Source: Aquibium sp. ELW1220 (lineage in GTDB: Bacteria; Pseudomonadota; Alphaproteobacteria; Rhizobiales; Rhizobiaceae). Taken from it: a stretch of DNA of 32,342 nucleotides. The position numbers and the translations under genes are program-made. Of the stretch, positions 17,153 through 26,499 are shown in pieces. Where the stretch lies: the NCBI RefSeq assembly GCF_030398385.1, contig NZ_JAOAOQ010000054.1, positions 1-32,342 on the forward strand, in the 5' to 3' direction. The notes under the pieces are model-generated. The model had not been told where the DNA came from. It did no database searches and saw only the letters and a program-made list of their open reading frames with translations. The stretch's first letter is position 1. Each line of letters starts with the position of its first letter.

Positions 17153-18856
17153 ATGGCTCACGCCGATCCGATCACCACCGAAGTCGTCCGCAACTTCGTC
17201 ATCTCATGCGCCAAGGACATGAACGCCGCGCTCTGGCGCTCCGCCTTCTCGGCGATCATCTACGAGGGCCGCGACAGCGCGGTGGCCCTGCTCGACGAGA
17301 AGGGGAATATGCTCGGCCAATCGACCGGCGTTCCGCTCTTCGTCGGCGCCATCGACGCCTGCGTGAAGCTGGTGCTCGACCGCTACGGCGAGGACATCCA
17401 CCCCGGCGACATCTTCATCCTCAACGATTCCTACCTGCAGGGCACGCACCTGCACGACGTCACCGCCATCGGGCCGCTGTTCTACAAGGACGAACTCGTC
17501 GGCTTCGGCGCGGCGCGCGCGCACTGGCAGGACATCGGCGCCATCGATCCCGGCTCGACCATGGGCTCGACCTCGATCTTCCACGAAGGCCTGCGGCTGG
17601 GACCGACGCGCATTGTCTCGAAAAACAGGCGCATCCCCGAATGGTACGACCTGCTGACCCGCAACACGCGGCTGAAGGACATGACCATCGGCGACCTGAA
17701 CGCCCAGATCACGTCCATCCGCACCGGCGAGAAGCGCCTGGCGCAGATCCTAGACCGGATCGGTCCCGACACCTACCGCGCCGCCTGCGCCAACATCTTC
17801 GAACAGGCCCGGCTGCTCGACCGCGAGGCGATCGGCAGGCTCCAGGACGGCAGCTACTACCGCGAGGGCTATCTCGACGACGACGGCGTCACCACCGACG
17901 CGGTGAAGGTCGCGCTGCGCCTGACCATCGAGGGCGAGAAGATGATCATCGACCTCGAAGGCTCGTCCGGCCCCGTACAGGGCTCGATCAATTGCGGCGC
18001 CGTCCAGACGGAATCGCTGCTGCGGCTCGCCTACAAGACCATGATCAACCCGGACCGGGCGATCACCGGCGGCTCCTTCTCGACCATGGAGGTACGCATC
18101 CCCGACAAGTGCATCTTCAATGCGCGCGAGCCCGCCGCCTGCGAATGGTACTTCACCGGGCTCGGCCTGCTCGCCGATCTGATGATCTCCTGCCTGGGCG
18201 AAGCCATGCCGGAAAAGGCGACCGCCGCGCACTACGGCGACTCCATGGTGGCGGCCTTCTTCGACATGGACTCCGACCGCGGCCAGTGGATCTCGGTCGA
18301 GCCGACCGCCGGCGGCTGGGGCGGCGCCAACGGCTCGGACGGCGAAAGCGCGCTGATCAATCTCGTCAATGGCGGCTTCCGCAACCTGCCGGCCGAGGTC
18401 TACGAAACCAAGTTCCCGGTGCGCGTCGAGGAGTTCTCGCTGCGCCGGGATTCCGGCGGGTCGGGCCGCTGGCGCGGCGGCATGGGCGTCGTGCGCAGCT
18501 ACCGCCTGCTCGAGGACTGCTATGGCGCCCTGTGGTTCGAGCGTTCGCGCACGCCCGCATGGGGCATCAATGGCGGCGGCGACGGCCAGGGACCCGACAA
18601 CGACATCATCCACCCGGACGGTCGCGTGGAAAAGCCGCTGAAGATGCGCGCGCGGCGCTTCGAGAAGGGCACGCTCTTCGTCACCCGCACCGGCGGCGGC
18701 GGCGGCAACGGCAACCCGAAGGCGCGTCCCGTCGAGGAGGTGCTGCATGACGTCGTCGCCGGCGCGGTGTCGCGCGAGGCCGCGCTTTCGCAGTATGGTG
18801 TGGCGATCGATGCGGACCTGACCGTCGATCCCGTTCGCACCGAGGCGCGGGCCTGA
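17153..18856 (+). CDS. hyuB: Hydantoinase/oxoprolinase subunit B
   Basis: Partner subunit of HyuA, 567 aa, full length for the family. The signature segments are present: an N-terminal HADPITTEVVRNFVISCAKDM; the metal/substrate region ILNDSYLQGTHLHDVTAIGP with GAARAHWQDIGAIDPGS (about residues 85-145); the glycine-rich GGWGGANGSDGES; and SGGSGRWRGGMGVVRSY towards the C-terminus. It works as a complex with HyuA in the cytoplasm. A GAGAAGGAC Shine-Dalgarno precedes the ATG at 17153. The next gene, the ABC ATPase, starts 40 bases after its stop, so it is likely in the same transcript. Confidence 0.92.
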   Translation: MAHADPITTEVVRNFVISCAKDMNAALWRSAFSAIIYEGRDSAVALLDEKGNMLGQSTGVPLFVGAIDACVKLVLDRYGEDIHPGDIFILNDSYLQGTHLHDVTAIGPLFYKDELVGFGAARAHWQDIGAIDPGSTMGSTSIFHEGLRLGPTRIVSKNRRIPEWYDLLTRNTRLKDMTIGDLNAQITSIRTGEKRLAQILDRIGPDTYRAACANIFEQARLLDREAIGRLQDGSYYREGYLDDDGVTTDAVKVALRLTIEGEKMIIDLEGSSGPVQGSINCGAVQTESLLRLAYKTMINPDRAITGGSFSTMEVRIPDKCIFNAREPAACEWYFTGLGLLADLMISCLGEAMPEKATAAHYGDSMVAAFFDMDSDRGQWISVEPTAGGWGGANGSDGESALINLVNGGFRNLPAEVYETKFPVRVEEFSLRRDSGGSGRWRGGMGVVRSYRLLEDCYGALWFERSRTPAWGINGGGDGQGPDNDIIHPDGRVEKPLKMRARRFEKGTLFVTRTGGGGGNGNPKARPVEEVLHDVVAGAVSREAALSQYGVAIDADLTVDPVRTEARA

Positions 18857-18896
18857 CGCGAAACGGGACGATCCGGGGCTGCAAGAAGGACGGGTG

Positions 18897-20468
18897 ATGA
18901 CGGCTGGATTGAGGGACGAGGCGGGGCCAGCGACGCGCAGCGATGCGCCGGCACCCTGCGTCAGCCTGTCCGGCGTCTCGAAGTCCTTTTCGGGTGTCGA
19001 AGTCCTGCGCGGCGTCTCCATCGACTTCATGCCCGGCGAGATTCACGGACTGATCGGCGAGAACGGCGCCGGCAAGTCGACGGTCGGCAAGATCGTCGGC
19101 GGCTACTATTCGCGTACGACGGGCGATCTCATCGTCTTCGGCGACACCGTCGCGCAGTGGGATCCGCCGCTGGCGCTGGCGCGCGGCGTCGCCATGATGC
19201 ACCAGGAACTGCAGCTCGTGCCGGCGCTGTCGGTGGCGGAGAACGTCTTCCTCGGCATCGAGCACAGCCGGGCCGGATTTCTCGTCGGCGACGAGGAGCG
19301 GCGCCTTGCCGAAATCGCCGCCTTCGCCGGCTTCGACCTCGATCCGGCCGCCAGCGCCGGTTCGCTTTCGATCGCGGATCAGCAGAAGGTCGAGATTATG
19401 CGGGCGCTTGCCCGCGAAGCGCGCGTCATCGTCATGGACGAGCCGACGTCGTCGCTGACCCACGACGAGGCCGAGCGTCTGCACGGCGTCATGCGCAAGC
19501 TGCGCGACCGCGGCTGCACCGTCATCTACGTCTCGCACTTTCTCGACCACGTGCTCGACGTCTGCGACACCGTCACCGTCATGCGCGACGGCGCCGTCAT
19601 CCGCACCTCGCCGACGGCCGCGGAGACCAAGGCCTCGCTGATTGCCGCCATGATCGGCCGCCCGGCCGCCGACGTGGCCTATCCGCCGCTGCCGCCGGAG
19701 CCCGACCGGAGCGGCACGCCGCTGCTCTCCGTGCGCGGCCTGGCCACGGCGACCGGCGTGCGCGGCGCCGACATCGACCTGTGGCCCGGCGAGATCGTCG
19801 GCCTCGTCGGTCTGGTCGGCAGCGGGCGCACGGAAATCGCGCGCGCGATCTTCGGCGCCGATCCGTCAGTCGCGGGAAAGGTCGCGATCGCCGGCGAAGG
19901 CTACGAACTCCGTTCGCCGCGTTCCTCGATCGAGCGCGGCCTTGCCATGGTGCCCGAGGATCGCCGCAAGCAGGGGCTCGTGCTGACGCAGACCGTACGC
20001 CCCAACATGACGCTGCCGCACCTCTCTGCCTTCGCGCGTTTCGGGCTGGTCGCGACCGCCCGCGAGCGGGGCGAGGCGCGGCGGCTGATCGACTATTTCG
20101 GCGTCCAGCCCGGCCATGTCGACGGCGCCGTCGCCACCTATTCGGGCGGCAACCAGCAGAAGGTGGTGATGGGCAAGTGGATTCTCGGCGAGCCGCGCCT
20201 TGTCATCCTCGACGAGCCGAGCCGCGGCGTCGACGTGGGCGCGCGCCGGCGCATCCACGAGTTCATCGGCGAGACCGCCAGGCGCGGCGCGGCGATCCTG
20301 CTCATCTCGTCGGAAATCGAGGAGGTGATGGGGCTGGCGCACCGCGCCTACACGGTGTCCGGCGGCCGCGTCACCGGCGCGTTCGTGCCGGCCGCGACGA
20401 CGGTGGACGAGGTCATCTGGCGGCTGTTCCACGAGCAGGGCGTCGACAAGGCAGGGGCAACGGCATGA
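18897..20468 (+). CDS. CUT2-type ABC importer double ATPase (RbsA/MglA-like)
   Basis: ATPase of 523 aa with two cassettes, standard for CUT2 importers. The first cassette has a perfect Walker A GENGAGKS (residues 54-61), the degenerate signature LSIADQQ and Walker B VIVMDEPTSSLT. The second has the usual degenerate Walker A GLVGSGRTE (Lys replaced by Arg), signature YSGGNQQK and Walker B LVILDEPSRGVD. This asymmetry is normal for RbsA/MglA. I prefer the ATG at 18897 over the GTG immediately before it because of the AAGAAGGA upstream. The first 19 residues are an extension ahead of the cassette. The stop overlaps the permease start by four bases. Confidence 0.92.
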   Translation: MTAGLRDEAGPATRSDAPAPCVSLSGVSKSFSGVEVLRGVSIDFMPGEIHGLIGENGAGKSTVGKIVGGYYSRTTGDLIVFGDTVAQWDPPLALARGVAMMHQELQLVPALSVAENVFLGIEHSRAGFLVGDEERRLAEIAAFAGFDLDPAASAGSLSIADQQKVEIMRALAREARVIVMDEPTSSLTHDEAERLHGVMRKLRDRGCTVIYVSHFLDHVLDVCDTVTVMRDGAVIRTSPTAAETKASLIAAMIGRPAADVAYPPLPPEPDRSGTPLLSVRGLATATGVRGADIDLWPGEIVGLVGLVGSGRTEIARAIFGADPSVAGKVAIAGEGYELRSPRSSIERGLAMVPEDRRKQGLVLTQTVRPNMTLPHLSAFARFGLVATARERGEARRLIDYFGVQPGHVDGAVATYSGGNQQKVVMGKWILGEPRLVILDEPSRGVDVGARRRIHEFIGETARRGAAILLISSEIEEVMGLAHRAYTVSGGRVTGAFVPAATTVDEVIWRLFHEQGVDKAGATA

Positions 20469-21433
20469 CGGTGAGCGCGCGCGGAAAGGAACAGGGGTTC
20501 GGCGTCGCCGCGGCCCTGAGGATGCTGCAGACCTACGCCGTCGCGGCCATGATCCTCGTCCTGGTGGTTCTGCTCTCCCTGTCGAGCGATTCCTTCCTCA
20601 CCGTCCAGAACCTGATCAACATCCTCAACCAGAACACGCCGCTCGCGATCATGGCGGCGGCAATGACGCTGGTGATCATCTGTGGCGGGTTTGATCTGTC
20701 GGTCGCGGCGATCTTTGCCGTGGCCAGCGTGACGGCAGCCTGGCTGGCGCTCAACGTCCACCCCTATGCCGGGCTGATGGCCGCGCCGCTGGTCGGCATG
20801 CTGCTCGGCTTCGTCAACGGCATGACCATCACGACCCTCAACATCCACTCCTTCCTGGCGACGCTGGCGACGGGACTGGTCTATCGCGGCATCGCCATCC
20901 TGATCACGGGAGGTACGCTGCTGCCCGTGCGGCTCGCCGATTTCACCTGGCTCGGGCGCGGGCGCATCGGCGTGGTCTATTATGCGGTGATCGTGCTGGT
21001 CGTCTTCGCGGTCGCGCTGACCATCCTGCTCAACCGCTCGACGGTCGGACGCAAGATCCTGGCGGTCGGCGGCAACGAGGAGGCGGCGATCCTGTCGGGC
21101 ATCCGCACGAACCGCATCAAGATCGTCGCTTTCTCGATCAACGGCTTCGCGGCGGGGCTGGCGGCGGCCATCGCCACCTCGCGCATCTCGCTCGGCCAGG
21201 CGACGGCCGGCACCGGCATGGAACTCGAGGCCATCGCCGCGGTCATCATCGGCGGCACGTCGATCTATGGCGGGCAGGGCGCCGTCTGGCGCTCGGTGGC
21301 CGGCGTCTTCATGCTGGCGCTGATCAACAACGGCTTCAACATCCTGAACGCCGATCCCTTCTACAAGGACCTGACGACCGGCCTGATCATCGTGGCCGCC
21401 GTGGGCATCAGCGCGGCCGGCCGGCGGAGATAG
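20465..21433 (+). CDS. CUT2-type ABC importer permease (RbsC-like)
   Basis: Inner-membrane permease of 322 aa with about eight to ten hydrophobic segments. Family landmarks are LINILNQNTPLAIMAAAMTLVI, ICGGFDLSVAAIFAVAS (the conserved GGFDLSV), the cytoplasmic loop NRSTVGRKILAVGGNEEAA with SGIRTNRIK, and GGTSIYGGQGAVWRSVAGVF. It starts at ATG 20465 in an ATGA overlap with the ATPase gene and completes the importer that begins with the binding protein at 14031. It is convergent with the mtnA-like gene, 46 bases apart, with no obvious T-tailed terminator between them. Confidence 0.92.
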   Translation: MTVSARGKEQGFGVAAALRMLQTYAVAAMILVLVVLLSLSSDSFLTVQNLINILNQNTPLAIMAAAMTLVIICGGFDLSVAAIFAVASVTAAWLALNVHPYAGLMAAPLVGMLLGFVNGMTITTLNIHSFLATLATGLVYRGIAILITGGTLLPVRLADFTWLGRGRIGVVYYAVIVLVVFAVALTILLNRSTVGRKILAVGGNEEAAILSGIRTNRIKIVAFSINGFAAGLAAAIATSRISLGQATAGTGMELEAIAAVIIGGTSIYGGQGAVWRSVAGVFMLALINNGFNILNADPFYKDLTTGLIIVAAVGISAAGRRR

Positions 21434-21479
21434 GAACGCCGCCCCGTCGACCGCCGCCGCGCAGTCCCGCCCGGTTCGC

Positions 21480-22571
21480 TCAGCTCGCCGGGAAGAGGCC
21501 CCGCAGGCCGGTCTCCGATGCTTCGGCGATGCCCCGTTCCGTGATCAGCCCGGTCACCAGCCGTGCCGGCGTGACGTCGAAGGCGGGGTTCGCGGCGTTG
21601 GTCCCGTCGGGCGAGATGCGCACCTGCACCACCGTACCGTCGGCGGCCCGACCCCAGACCAGCGAGACCTCGTCGCCGGAGCGTTCCTCGATCGGGATCT
21701 CGGCGACGCCGTCGCCGACCGTCCAGTCGATGGTGGGCGAGGGGAGCGCCACGTAGAAGGGCACGCCGTTGTCGTGGGCGGCCAGCGCCTTCAGGTAGGT
21801 GCCGATCTTGTTGCAGACGTCGCCGTTGCGCGTCGTGCGGTCGGTGCCGACGATCACCATGTCGACCATCCCGTGCTGCATCAGGTGGCCGCCGGCATTG
21901 TCGACCAAAAGGGTGTGCGGCACGCCCTGGCCGACCATCTCCCAGGCCGTGAGCTGGGCGCCCTGGTTGCGCGGGCGCGTCTCGTCGACATAGACGTGGA
22001 CGGGAATGCCCGCCTCGGTGGCGAGGTAGATCGGCGATGTCGCCGTGCCGTAGTCCACCGTCGCCAGCCAGCCGGCATTGCAATGGGTGAGGATGCGCAC
22101 CGGCTCGCCCGGCTGCTTGCTGGCCGCGATCTTGCGGATGATGTCGAGGCCGTGCCTGCCGATGTTGCGGTTGAGCTCGACGTCCTCGTCGGCGATCCGC
22201 GCCGCGCGGGCGAACGCCGCTTCGGCACGCTGCTCGGCTGGCAGCGGGGCCAGCAGCCGGCGCATGTCGTCGAGCGCCCAGCGCAGGTTGATGGCCGTCG
22301 GGCGGGTCTCGTGGAGCACGTCCCAGGCCCGGTCGAGCCCGGCATCGGACGAATCCTCCAGCATCGCGATCGCCACTCCGTAGGCGGCGGTGACGCCGAT
22401 CAGCGGCGCGCCGCGCACCCACATGTCGCGGATGGCGGTGGCGACGTCGGCCATGGTGGTCAACGGCACCACGCGAAACTCGTGCGGCAGCCAGCGCTGG
22501 TCGATGATCTCGACCGAGCGGCCGTCGGCGGCCGGCCAGATCGTGCGGTAGTGGCGTTCTGCGACCTTCAA
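21480..22571 (-). CDS. mtnA: S-methyl-5-thioribose-1-phosphate isomerase
   Basis: Converts 5-methylthioribose-1-phosphate to 5-methylthioribulose-1-phosphate; the same enzyme type also accepts 5-deoxyribose-1-phosphate in the DHAP shunt. The 363-aa length is typical. Conserved motifs are intact: [15 protein letters not shown] (residues 53-67), [26 protein letters not shown] with catalytic Cys164, [17 protein letters not shown], and [18 protein letters not shown] with catalytic Asp244. I place the start at TTG 22571, which overlaps the mtnK stop as TTGA and has GGGAGA upstream. No ATG lies near, and the first internal Met (residue 40) would remove conserved sequence. It follows mtnK directly, so the two are translationally coupled. 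Confidence 0.92.
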   Translation of the reverse strand: MKVAERHYRTIWPAADGRSVEIIDQRWLPHEFRVVPLTTMADVATAIRDMWVRGAPLIGVTAAYGVAIAMLEDSSDAGLDRAWDVLHETRPTAINLRWALDDMRRLLAPLPAEQRAEAAFARAARIADEDVELNRNIGRHGLDIIRKIAASKQPGEPVRILTHCNAGWLATVDYGTATSPIYLATEAGIPVHVYVDETRPRNQGAQLTAWEMVGQGVPHTLLVDNAGGHLMQHGMVDMVIVGTDRTTRNGDVCNKIGTYLKALAAHDNGVPFYVALPSPTIDWTVGDGVAEIPIEERSGDEVSLVWGRAADGTVVQVRISPDGTNAANPAFDVTPARLVTGLITERGIAEASETGLRGLFPAS

Positions 22572-23833
22572 GCGACTTCTCCCGACTGGAGGCGGCGTGC
22601 CAGGCCGTTGACCTCGGCCAGGCCGTGGATCGTGGCGCGGTTGACGGCGATCTGGCGTCCGAACTTCAGCGCCTTCGTCTCGCACGCGGCCCGCAGGTCG
22701 CGATCCTCGATGCTCTCGAAATCGGCATTGTGCGCGAGGCCGAGGATGCGGCGGTGGATCTCGACGCCGGCGAAGCCGAGCATGTCGACCCAGATGTCGT
22801 GCAGTACATGATCGAGCGCCTGCTCGCTGCCGAGCGTATCGCCGCGATCCTCGAACAGGCTGCGCTGGTACAGGATGCCATTGCGTTCCGAACGCCACAG
22901 CCGCGAAAACTCGGCGCGGAAGGTGCTCCAGCATTCTTCCGTCGTGTCCATCAGGTAGGCCCGCATAGCGTCGCGCGAACCGCCCGCCTCGTGGCCGTCC
23001 TGCGAGAAGTAGGCCATCCAGAAGTTGGCGAAGAGCATGCCGACGTCGAAGGCCATCGGAGCATAAAAGGCGAACTCGGGATCGATGACACGGGTGTCCT
23101 CGTCGGTGACCATGATCGAACCCGTATGCAGGTCGCCATGCACCAGCGTCTCGGCCTTCGCGGCGAAGACATGCTTCATCTGCTGCGCCGTCACCTTCAT
23201 GTCGCGGTCGGCGCGCAGTTCTTCCACCATCGCGTCGAGCTGCGGGGTGGTGTGGGCATTCAGCTCCGCCTCGAAATAGGGATCCGAGAAAACGAGGTTC
23301 TCGGTAATGTCGCAGAGCTCGACATTGTCGGCGAAGAGCGCGAGATCGGCCTTGCGCTCGCGCGTCACCATCGACAGGTCCGAGCCGCGGAACAGCGTGC
23401 GGGCCATGAACAGGCCAAGGTCGCTGGCGATCTTCGGCGGCATCCGGCCGTCGATCAGCGCGCGGCGCAGGATGACGTGCGGCGTCAGGAATTCCATGAC
23501 GATCAGCGACTGCGCCTCGTCGAAATGCAGCACCGTCGGCACGCGGCCGGGGTCGCGCGCGGCCTGGCGGGTCAGCGCATGGTACTCGAAGAAGCTGCGC
23601 TTCAGCGGCAGGGGCCAGCTCTCGCCGACGAGCCGGACGTAGGGCAGCGCCTGCTTGACGATCAGCCCGGCATTGCCGGCCTCTACGATGAAGACGAGGT
23701 TGAGGTTGCCATCGCCGACCTCGCGCACGCGCCAGCCGGCCGGGTCGCCCAGCGTTCCGCGCATCGCCGCGACGCTGCCAAGCCGCGCGGAAAGCGTCTC
23801 CACCGTCAGAGCCTCGTAGGCCGAACCTGCCAT
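22568..23833 (-). CDS. mtnK: S-methyl-5-thioribose kinase
   Basis: Kinase of the choline-kinase-like fold that phosphorylates 5-methylthioribose (in some bacteria also 5-deoxyribose) at C1 using ATP. The protein has 421 aa. The glycine-rich loop [11 protein letters not shown] (residues 40-50) and Lys60 ([12 protein letters not shown]) bind ATP. The catalytic loop [14 protein letters not shown] carries Asp234, and the metal-binding [17 protein letters not shown] lies at 249-265. Longer starts exist upstream, but the ATG at 23833 has a strong GGGAGGAGA at the right distance, and the longer frames would run into the operator at 23899-23923. No MTA/SAH nucleosidase gene is nearby, so the sugar is likely imported by the ABC system encoded on the opposite strand. 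Confidence 0.93.
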   Translation of the reverse strand: MAGSAYEALTVETLSARLGSVAAMRGTLGDPAGWRVREVGDGNLNLVFIVEAGNAGLIVKQALPYVRLVGESWPLPLKRSFFEYHALTRQAARDPGRVPTVLHFDEAQSLIVMEFLTPHVILRRALIDGRMPPKIASDLGLFMARTLFRGSDLSMVTRERKADLALFADNVELCDITENLVFSDPYFEAELNAHTTPQLDAMVEELRADRDMKVTAQQMKHVFAAKAETLVHGDLHTGSIMVTDEDTRVIDPEFAFYAPMAFDVGMLFANFWMAYFSQDGHEAGGSRDAMRAYLMDTTEECWSTFRAEFSRLWRSERNGILYQRSLFEDRGDTLGSEQALDHVLHDIWVDMLGFAGVEIHRRILGLAHNADFESIEDRDLRAACETKALKFGRQIAVNRATIHGLAEVNGLARRLQSGEVA

Positions 23834-23898
23834 CGTCTCCTCCCGCGGCGCGTCCTGCGCCATCCTCACCTCTGTGAAACGGTAGTCCAGCGCTTTGG

Positions 23899-23923
23899 CA
23901 ATTGTCAATCAAGTTGACAATTG
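23899..23923. promoter_or_regulatory. 25-bp inverted-repeat operator overlapping divergent promoters
   Basis: Perfect inverted repeat with 10-bp arms, CAATTGTCAA-N5-TTGACAATTG, in the 135-bp gap between mtnK and the CUT2 ATPase gene. Each arm contains a consensus -35 hexamer TTGACA, one reading towards each operon. On the plus strand TTGACA (23914-23919) is followed after 18 bases by TAGCAT. On the minus strand TTGACA is followed after 18 bases by a poor TACCGT. A protein bound here would block both promoters. The SorC-family protein encoded at 27722-28675 is the obvious candidate. Confidence 0.75.
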
Positions 23924-23968
23924 TGCATGCCGCGCCGTAGCATTCCGGGGAGGGAGGAGACTGCCGGC

Positions 23969-25474
23969 ATGCAAGCCACGTTCCGCATCGAGGGACTGGG
24001 GAAGTCGTTTGGACCTTACAGGGTCCTCGACGGCGTTTCGCTCGACCTTTTTCCCGGTCAGGTGACCGTCCTGATGGGCGCCAACGGCGCGGGAAAATCG
24101 ACGCTGGTCAAGGTGATGAGCGGCGTTCACCAGCCGAGCGCGGGAACCATGACGCTCGCCGGCCAGCGCTTCGCTCCATCGACGCCCGCCGAGGCCATCC
24201 GCGCCGGTGTCGTGACCGTGCATCAGAACATCAACGACGGCGTCGTCGGCGCGCTCGACGTCGCGACCAACCTGACGCTGGACCGGCTCTCGGGGAAAGG
24301 TGCGCGCCTGTTCGTCAGCCCGCGCCGGATGCGCCGGGAGGCCGCAGAGGTGGCCGCACGGCTCGACCTCGACCTCGATCTCAGGGCCGACATCGGTTCG
24401 CTGTCGCTCGCCGACCGTCAGATGGTCGGCATCGCGCGCGCCATGTCGCATGAGCCGAAGGTGATGATCCTCGACGAGCCGACGTCGTCGCTGTCGAGCG
24501 CCGAGGCGGACCGGCTCTTCGCCACCATCGAGCGATTGCGAGCGCAGGGCGTGGCGATTCTCTACATCTCGCACCGCATGTCCGACATCCGCCGTATCGC
24601 CGACCGTATCATGTCCTTGCGCGACGGGCGCATCACAGGAACCTTCGAGGACAAGCCGCTCGACTACGAGGGCGCGGTGAACGCGATGCTCGGCCGTTCC
24701 GTGGCTGTCGACGCGGTGACCGCCCGCGATGGCGGCGAACCGATCTTCGAAGCCGCCGGCATGCGCCTGAAGGCACAGTCGCTGCCATTCTCGCTGTCGC
24801 TCGGCAGCGGCGAGGTGGTGGCGATCACCGGCCTTGTCGGTGTCGGCAAGACGCAGCTCGCCGAGACCCTGTTTGGTGTGCGCCGGCCGCTCGCCGGCTC
24901 GATGCGCCTCGACGGACGCGGCTATGCGCCCAGGAACACCGCCGAGGCGATCGAGGCCGGCGTCTTCCTCGTCGCCAAGGATCGCGCCGAAAGCGGTATC
25001 GTCGGCGATTTCAATCTCTACCGGAACGTCTCCCTGCCGTTCCTGCGGCGCCTCTCCAGGCTTGGCGTCACCCGAAACCGCGCAGAGCGCGAAGCCGCGC
25101 GGGCGCAGATCGACAATCTCTCCATCGTCTGCCGCGGCGAGCGCGACATGATGCAGACCCTGTCGGGCGGCAACCAGCAGAAGGTGATGGTGGCGCGCTG
25201 GATGGCGCAGCCCTCGCGCCTGTTCATCCTCGACGAGCCGTTCCAGGGCGTCGACATCGCCGCGCGCCGCGACATCGCCGCCAAGCTCCGCGCCAGCGCA
25301 GCCGGCCGGGCGACGCTCCTCTTCCTCACCGAGATCGACGAGGCGCTGGAGACGGCGGACCGGATCCTGGTGATGTCGGAGCACACGATCGTCGGCGAGC
25401 ACCGTAATGAGCGCCTGGACATGGACCGCCTGCTGGCCGAGGTGGCCGGCGGCGCAATGAAGGGTGCAGCCTGA
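23969..25474 (+). CDS. CUT2-type ABC importer double ATPase, linked to mtnKA
   Basis: ATPase of 501 aa with two cassettes. The first has Walker A GANGAGKS, degenerate signature LSLADRQ and Walker [13 protein letters not shown]. The second has GLVGVGKTQ, with the Walker Lys retained (unlike the paralogue at 18897-20468), signature LSGGNQQK and Walker [13 protein letters not shown]. The start at 23969 has GGGAGGAGA at good spacing; longer frames would enter the promoter/operator. The stop and the next start share one base (TGATG). It is the first gene of an operon with permease and binding protein, divergent from mtnKA, and presumably energises uptake of the sugar that MtnK phosphorylates. Confidence 0.92.
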   Translation: MQATFRIEGLGKSFGPYRVLDGVSLDLFPGQVTVLMGANGAGKSTLVKVMSGVHQPSAGTMTLAGQRFAPSTPAEAIRAGVVTVHQNINDGVVGALDVATNLTLDRLSGKGARLFVSPRRMRREAAEVAARLDLDLDLRADIGSLSLADRQMVGIARAMSHEPKVMILDEPTSSLSSAEADRLFATIERLRAQGVAILYISHRMSDIRRIADRIMSLRDGRITGTFEDKPLDYEGAVNAMLGRSVAVDAVTARDGGEPIFEAAGMRLKAQSLPFSLSLGSGEVVAITGLVGVGKTQLAETLFGVRRPLAGSMRLDGRGYAPRNTAEAIEAGVFLVAKDRAESGIVGDFNLYRNVSLPFLRRLSRLGVTRNRAEREAARAQIDNLSIVCRGERDMMQTLSGGNQQKVMVARWMAQPSRLFILDEPFQGVDIAARRDIAAKLRASAAGRATLLFLTEIDEALETADRILVMSEHTIVGEHRNERLDMDRLLAEVAGGAMKGAA

Positions 25475-26463
25475 TGACCGACACGCTCATCCGCTACGGT
25501 TTCCTGGCGCTGCTCGCCGGCCTGGTGGTGTTCTTCTCGCTGGCCACCAACGGCTTCGCCTCGCCGCAGGCCGCCGTCTTCATCTTCCAGTCGGTGGCCA
25601 TCACCGGAATCCTGGCCCTCGGGGTCACCGCGACCCTGGTCGTCGGCGGCTTCGACCTCTCGATCGGATCGGTCGCGACCAGCGCCATGATGGCGGCCGC
25701 CTACGCAATGATCGTGCTCGAGCAGAACGCCGTCGTGGCCGTCCTCTTCTGCCTGGCGATCGGCGCCCTCGTGGGACTGGTGAACGGCCTTATCATCGTC
25801 TACATGCGCGTGCCGGACCTGCTCGCCACGCTCGGCATGATGTTCCTGCTGCTCGGCCTGCAACGCATCCCGACCGAGGGCCGCTCGATCGCCGCCGGCA
25901 TGACGATGCCGGACGGCTCGACCGCCGGCGGCGTGTTTTCGCCGTCCTTCCTGGCACTCGGCCGGCACCGCTTCGACTTCATCCTGCCGAACCTCGTGCC
26001 GGTGTCGGTGGTGGTGCTGATCGTGCTCGCGGTGCTGATCTGGTTCTTCCTCGAATACACCCGCTACGGGCGCATGATGTACGCCGTCGGCTCGAATGCG
26101 CGGGCCGCCGAACTCGCCGGAGCGCCCGTCAAGGCATACAAGATCTGGGCCTACGTCATTTCTGGAATGTTCGCCTCCATCGGCGGGATTCTTCTCGCCG
26201 CCCGGCTTGGACGCGGCGACATAGCCTCGGGTAACAATCTTCTCCTGGACGCCGTCGCCGCGGCGCTGATCGGCTTCGCGGTGCTCGGTGCCGCCAAGCC
26301 GAACGCGTTCGGCACGGCGGTCGGGGCCCTGTTCGTCGGCGTGCTCCTGCAGGGGCTGACCATGATGAACGTGCCCTACTACACCCAGGACTTCGTCAAG
26401 GGCGCAGTGCTCGTCGTCGCGCTCATTTTCACCTTTGCCCTCTCGAACCAGGGCAGGCGCTAG
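25474..26463 (+). CDS. CUT2-type ABC importer permease, linked to mtnKA
   Basis: Membrane permease of 329 aa in the RbsC family. Conserved segments include VVGGFDLSIGSVATSAMM, LVGLVNGLIIVYMRVPDLLATLGMM (split across two helices), YGRMMYAVGSNARAAELAG with AGAPVKAYK in the cytoplasmic loop, and LIGFAVLGAAKPNAFGTAVG. It has the usual eight to ten hydrophobic segments and no truncation. Translation is probably coupled to the ATPase gene by the one-base TGATG overlap. The binding-protein gene follows after 36 bases. Confidence 0.92.
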   Translation: MTDTLIRYGFLALLAGLVVFFSLATNGFASPQAAVFIFQSVAITGILALGVTATLVVGGFDLSIGSVATSAMMAAAYAMIVLEQNAVVAVLFCLAIGALVGLVNGLIIVYMRVPDLLATLGMMFLLLGLQRIPTEGRSIAAGMTMPDGSTAGGVFSPSFLALGRHRFDFILPNLVPVSVVVLIVLAVLIWFFLEYTRYGRMMYAVGSNARAAELAGAPVKAYKIWAYVISGMFASIGGILLAARLGRGDIASGNNLLLDAVAAALIGFAVLGAAKPNAFGTAVGALFVGVLLQGLTMMNVPYYTQDFVKGAVLVVALIFTFALSNQGRR

Positions 26464-26499
26464 CCCGGCACGGGCTGCGGAAACATGGAGGAGACCATC

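Noticed and set aside
21480-22571. mtnA-like protein as an eIF2B-type regulatory subunit
   Set aside because: The isomerase-specific catalytic Cys in THCNAG and Asp in GTDRTT are both present.
21480-23833. Complete universal methionine salvage pathway
   Set aside because: Only the kinase and isomerase steps are present; no gene for the dehydratase, enolase-phosphatase, acireductone dioxygenase or transaminase steps was found in the window.
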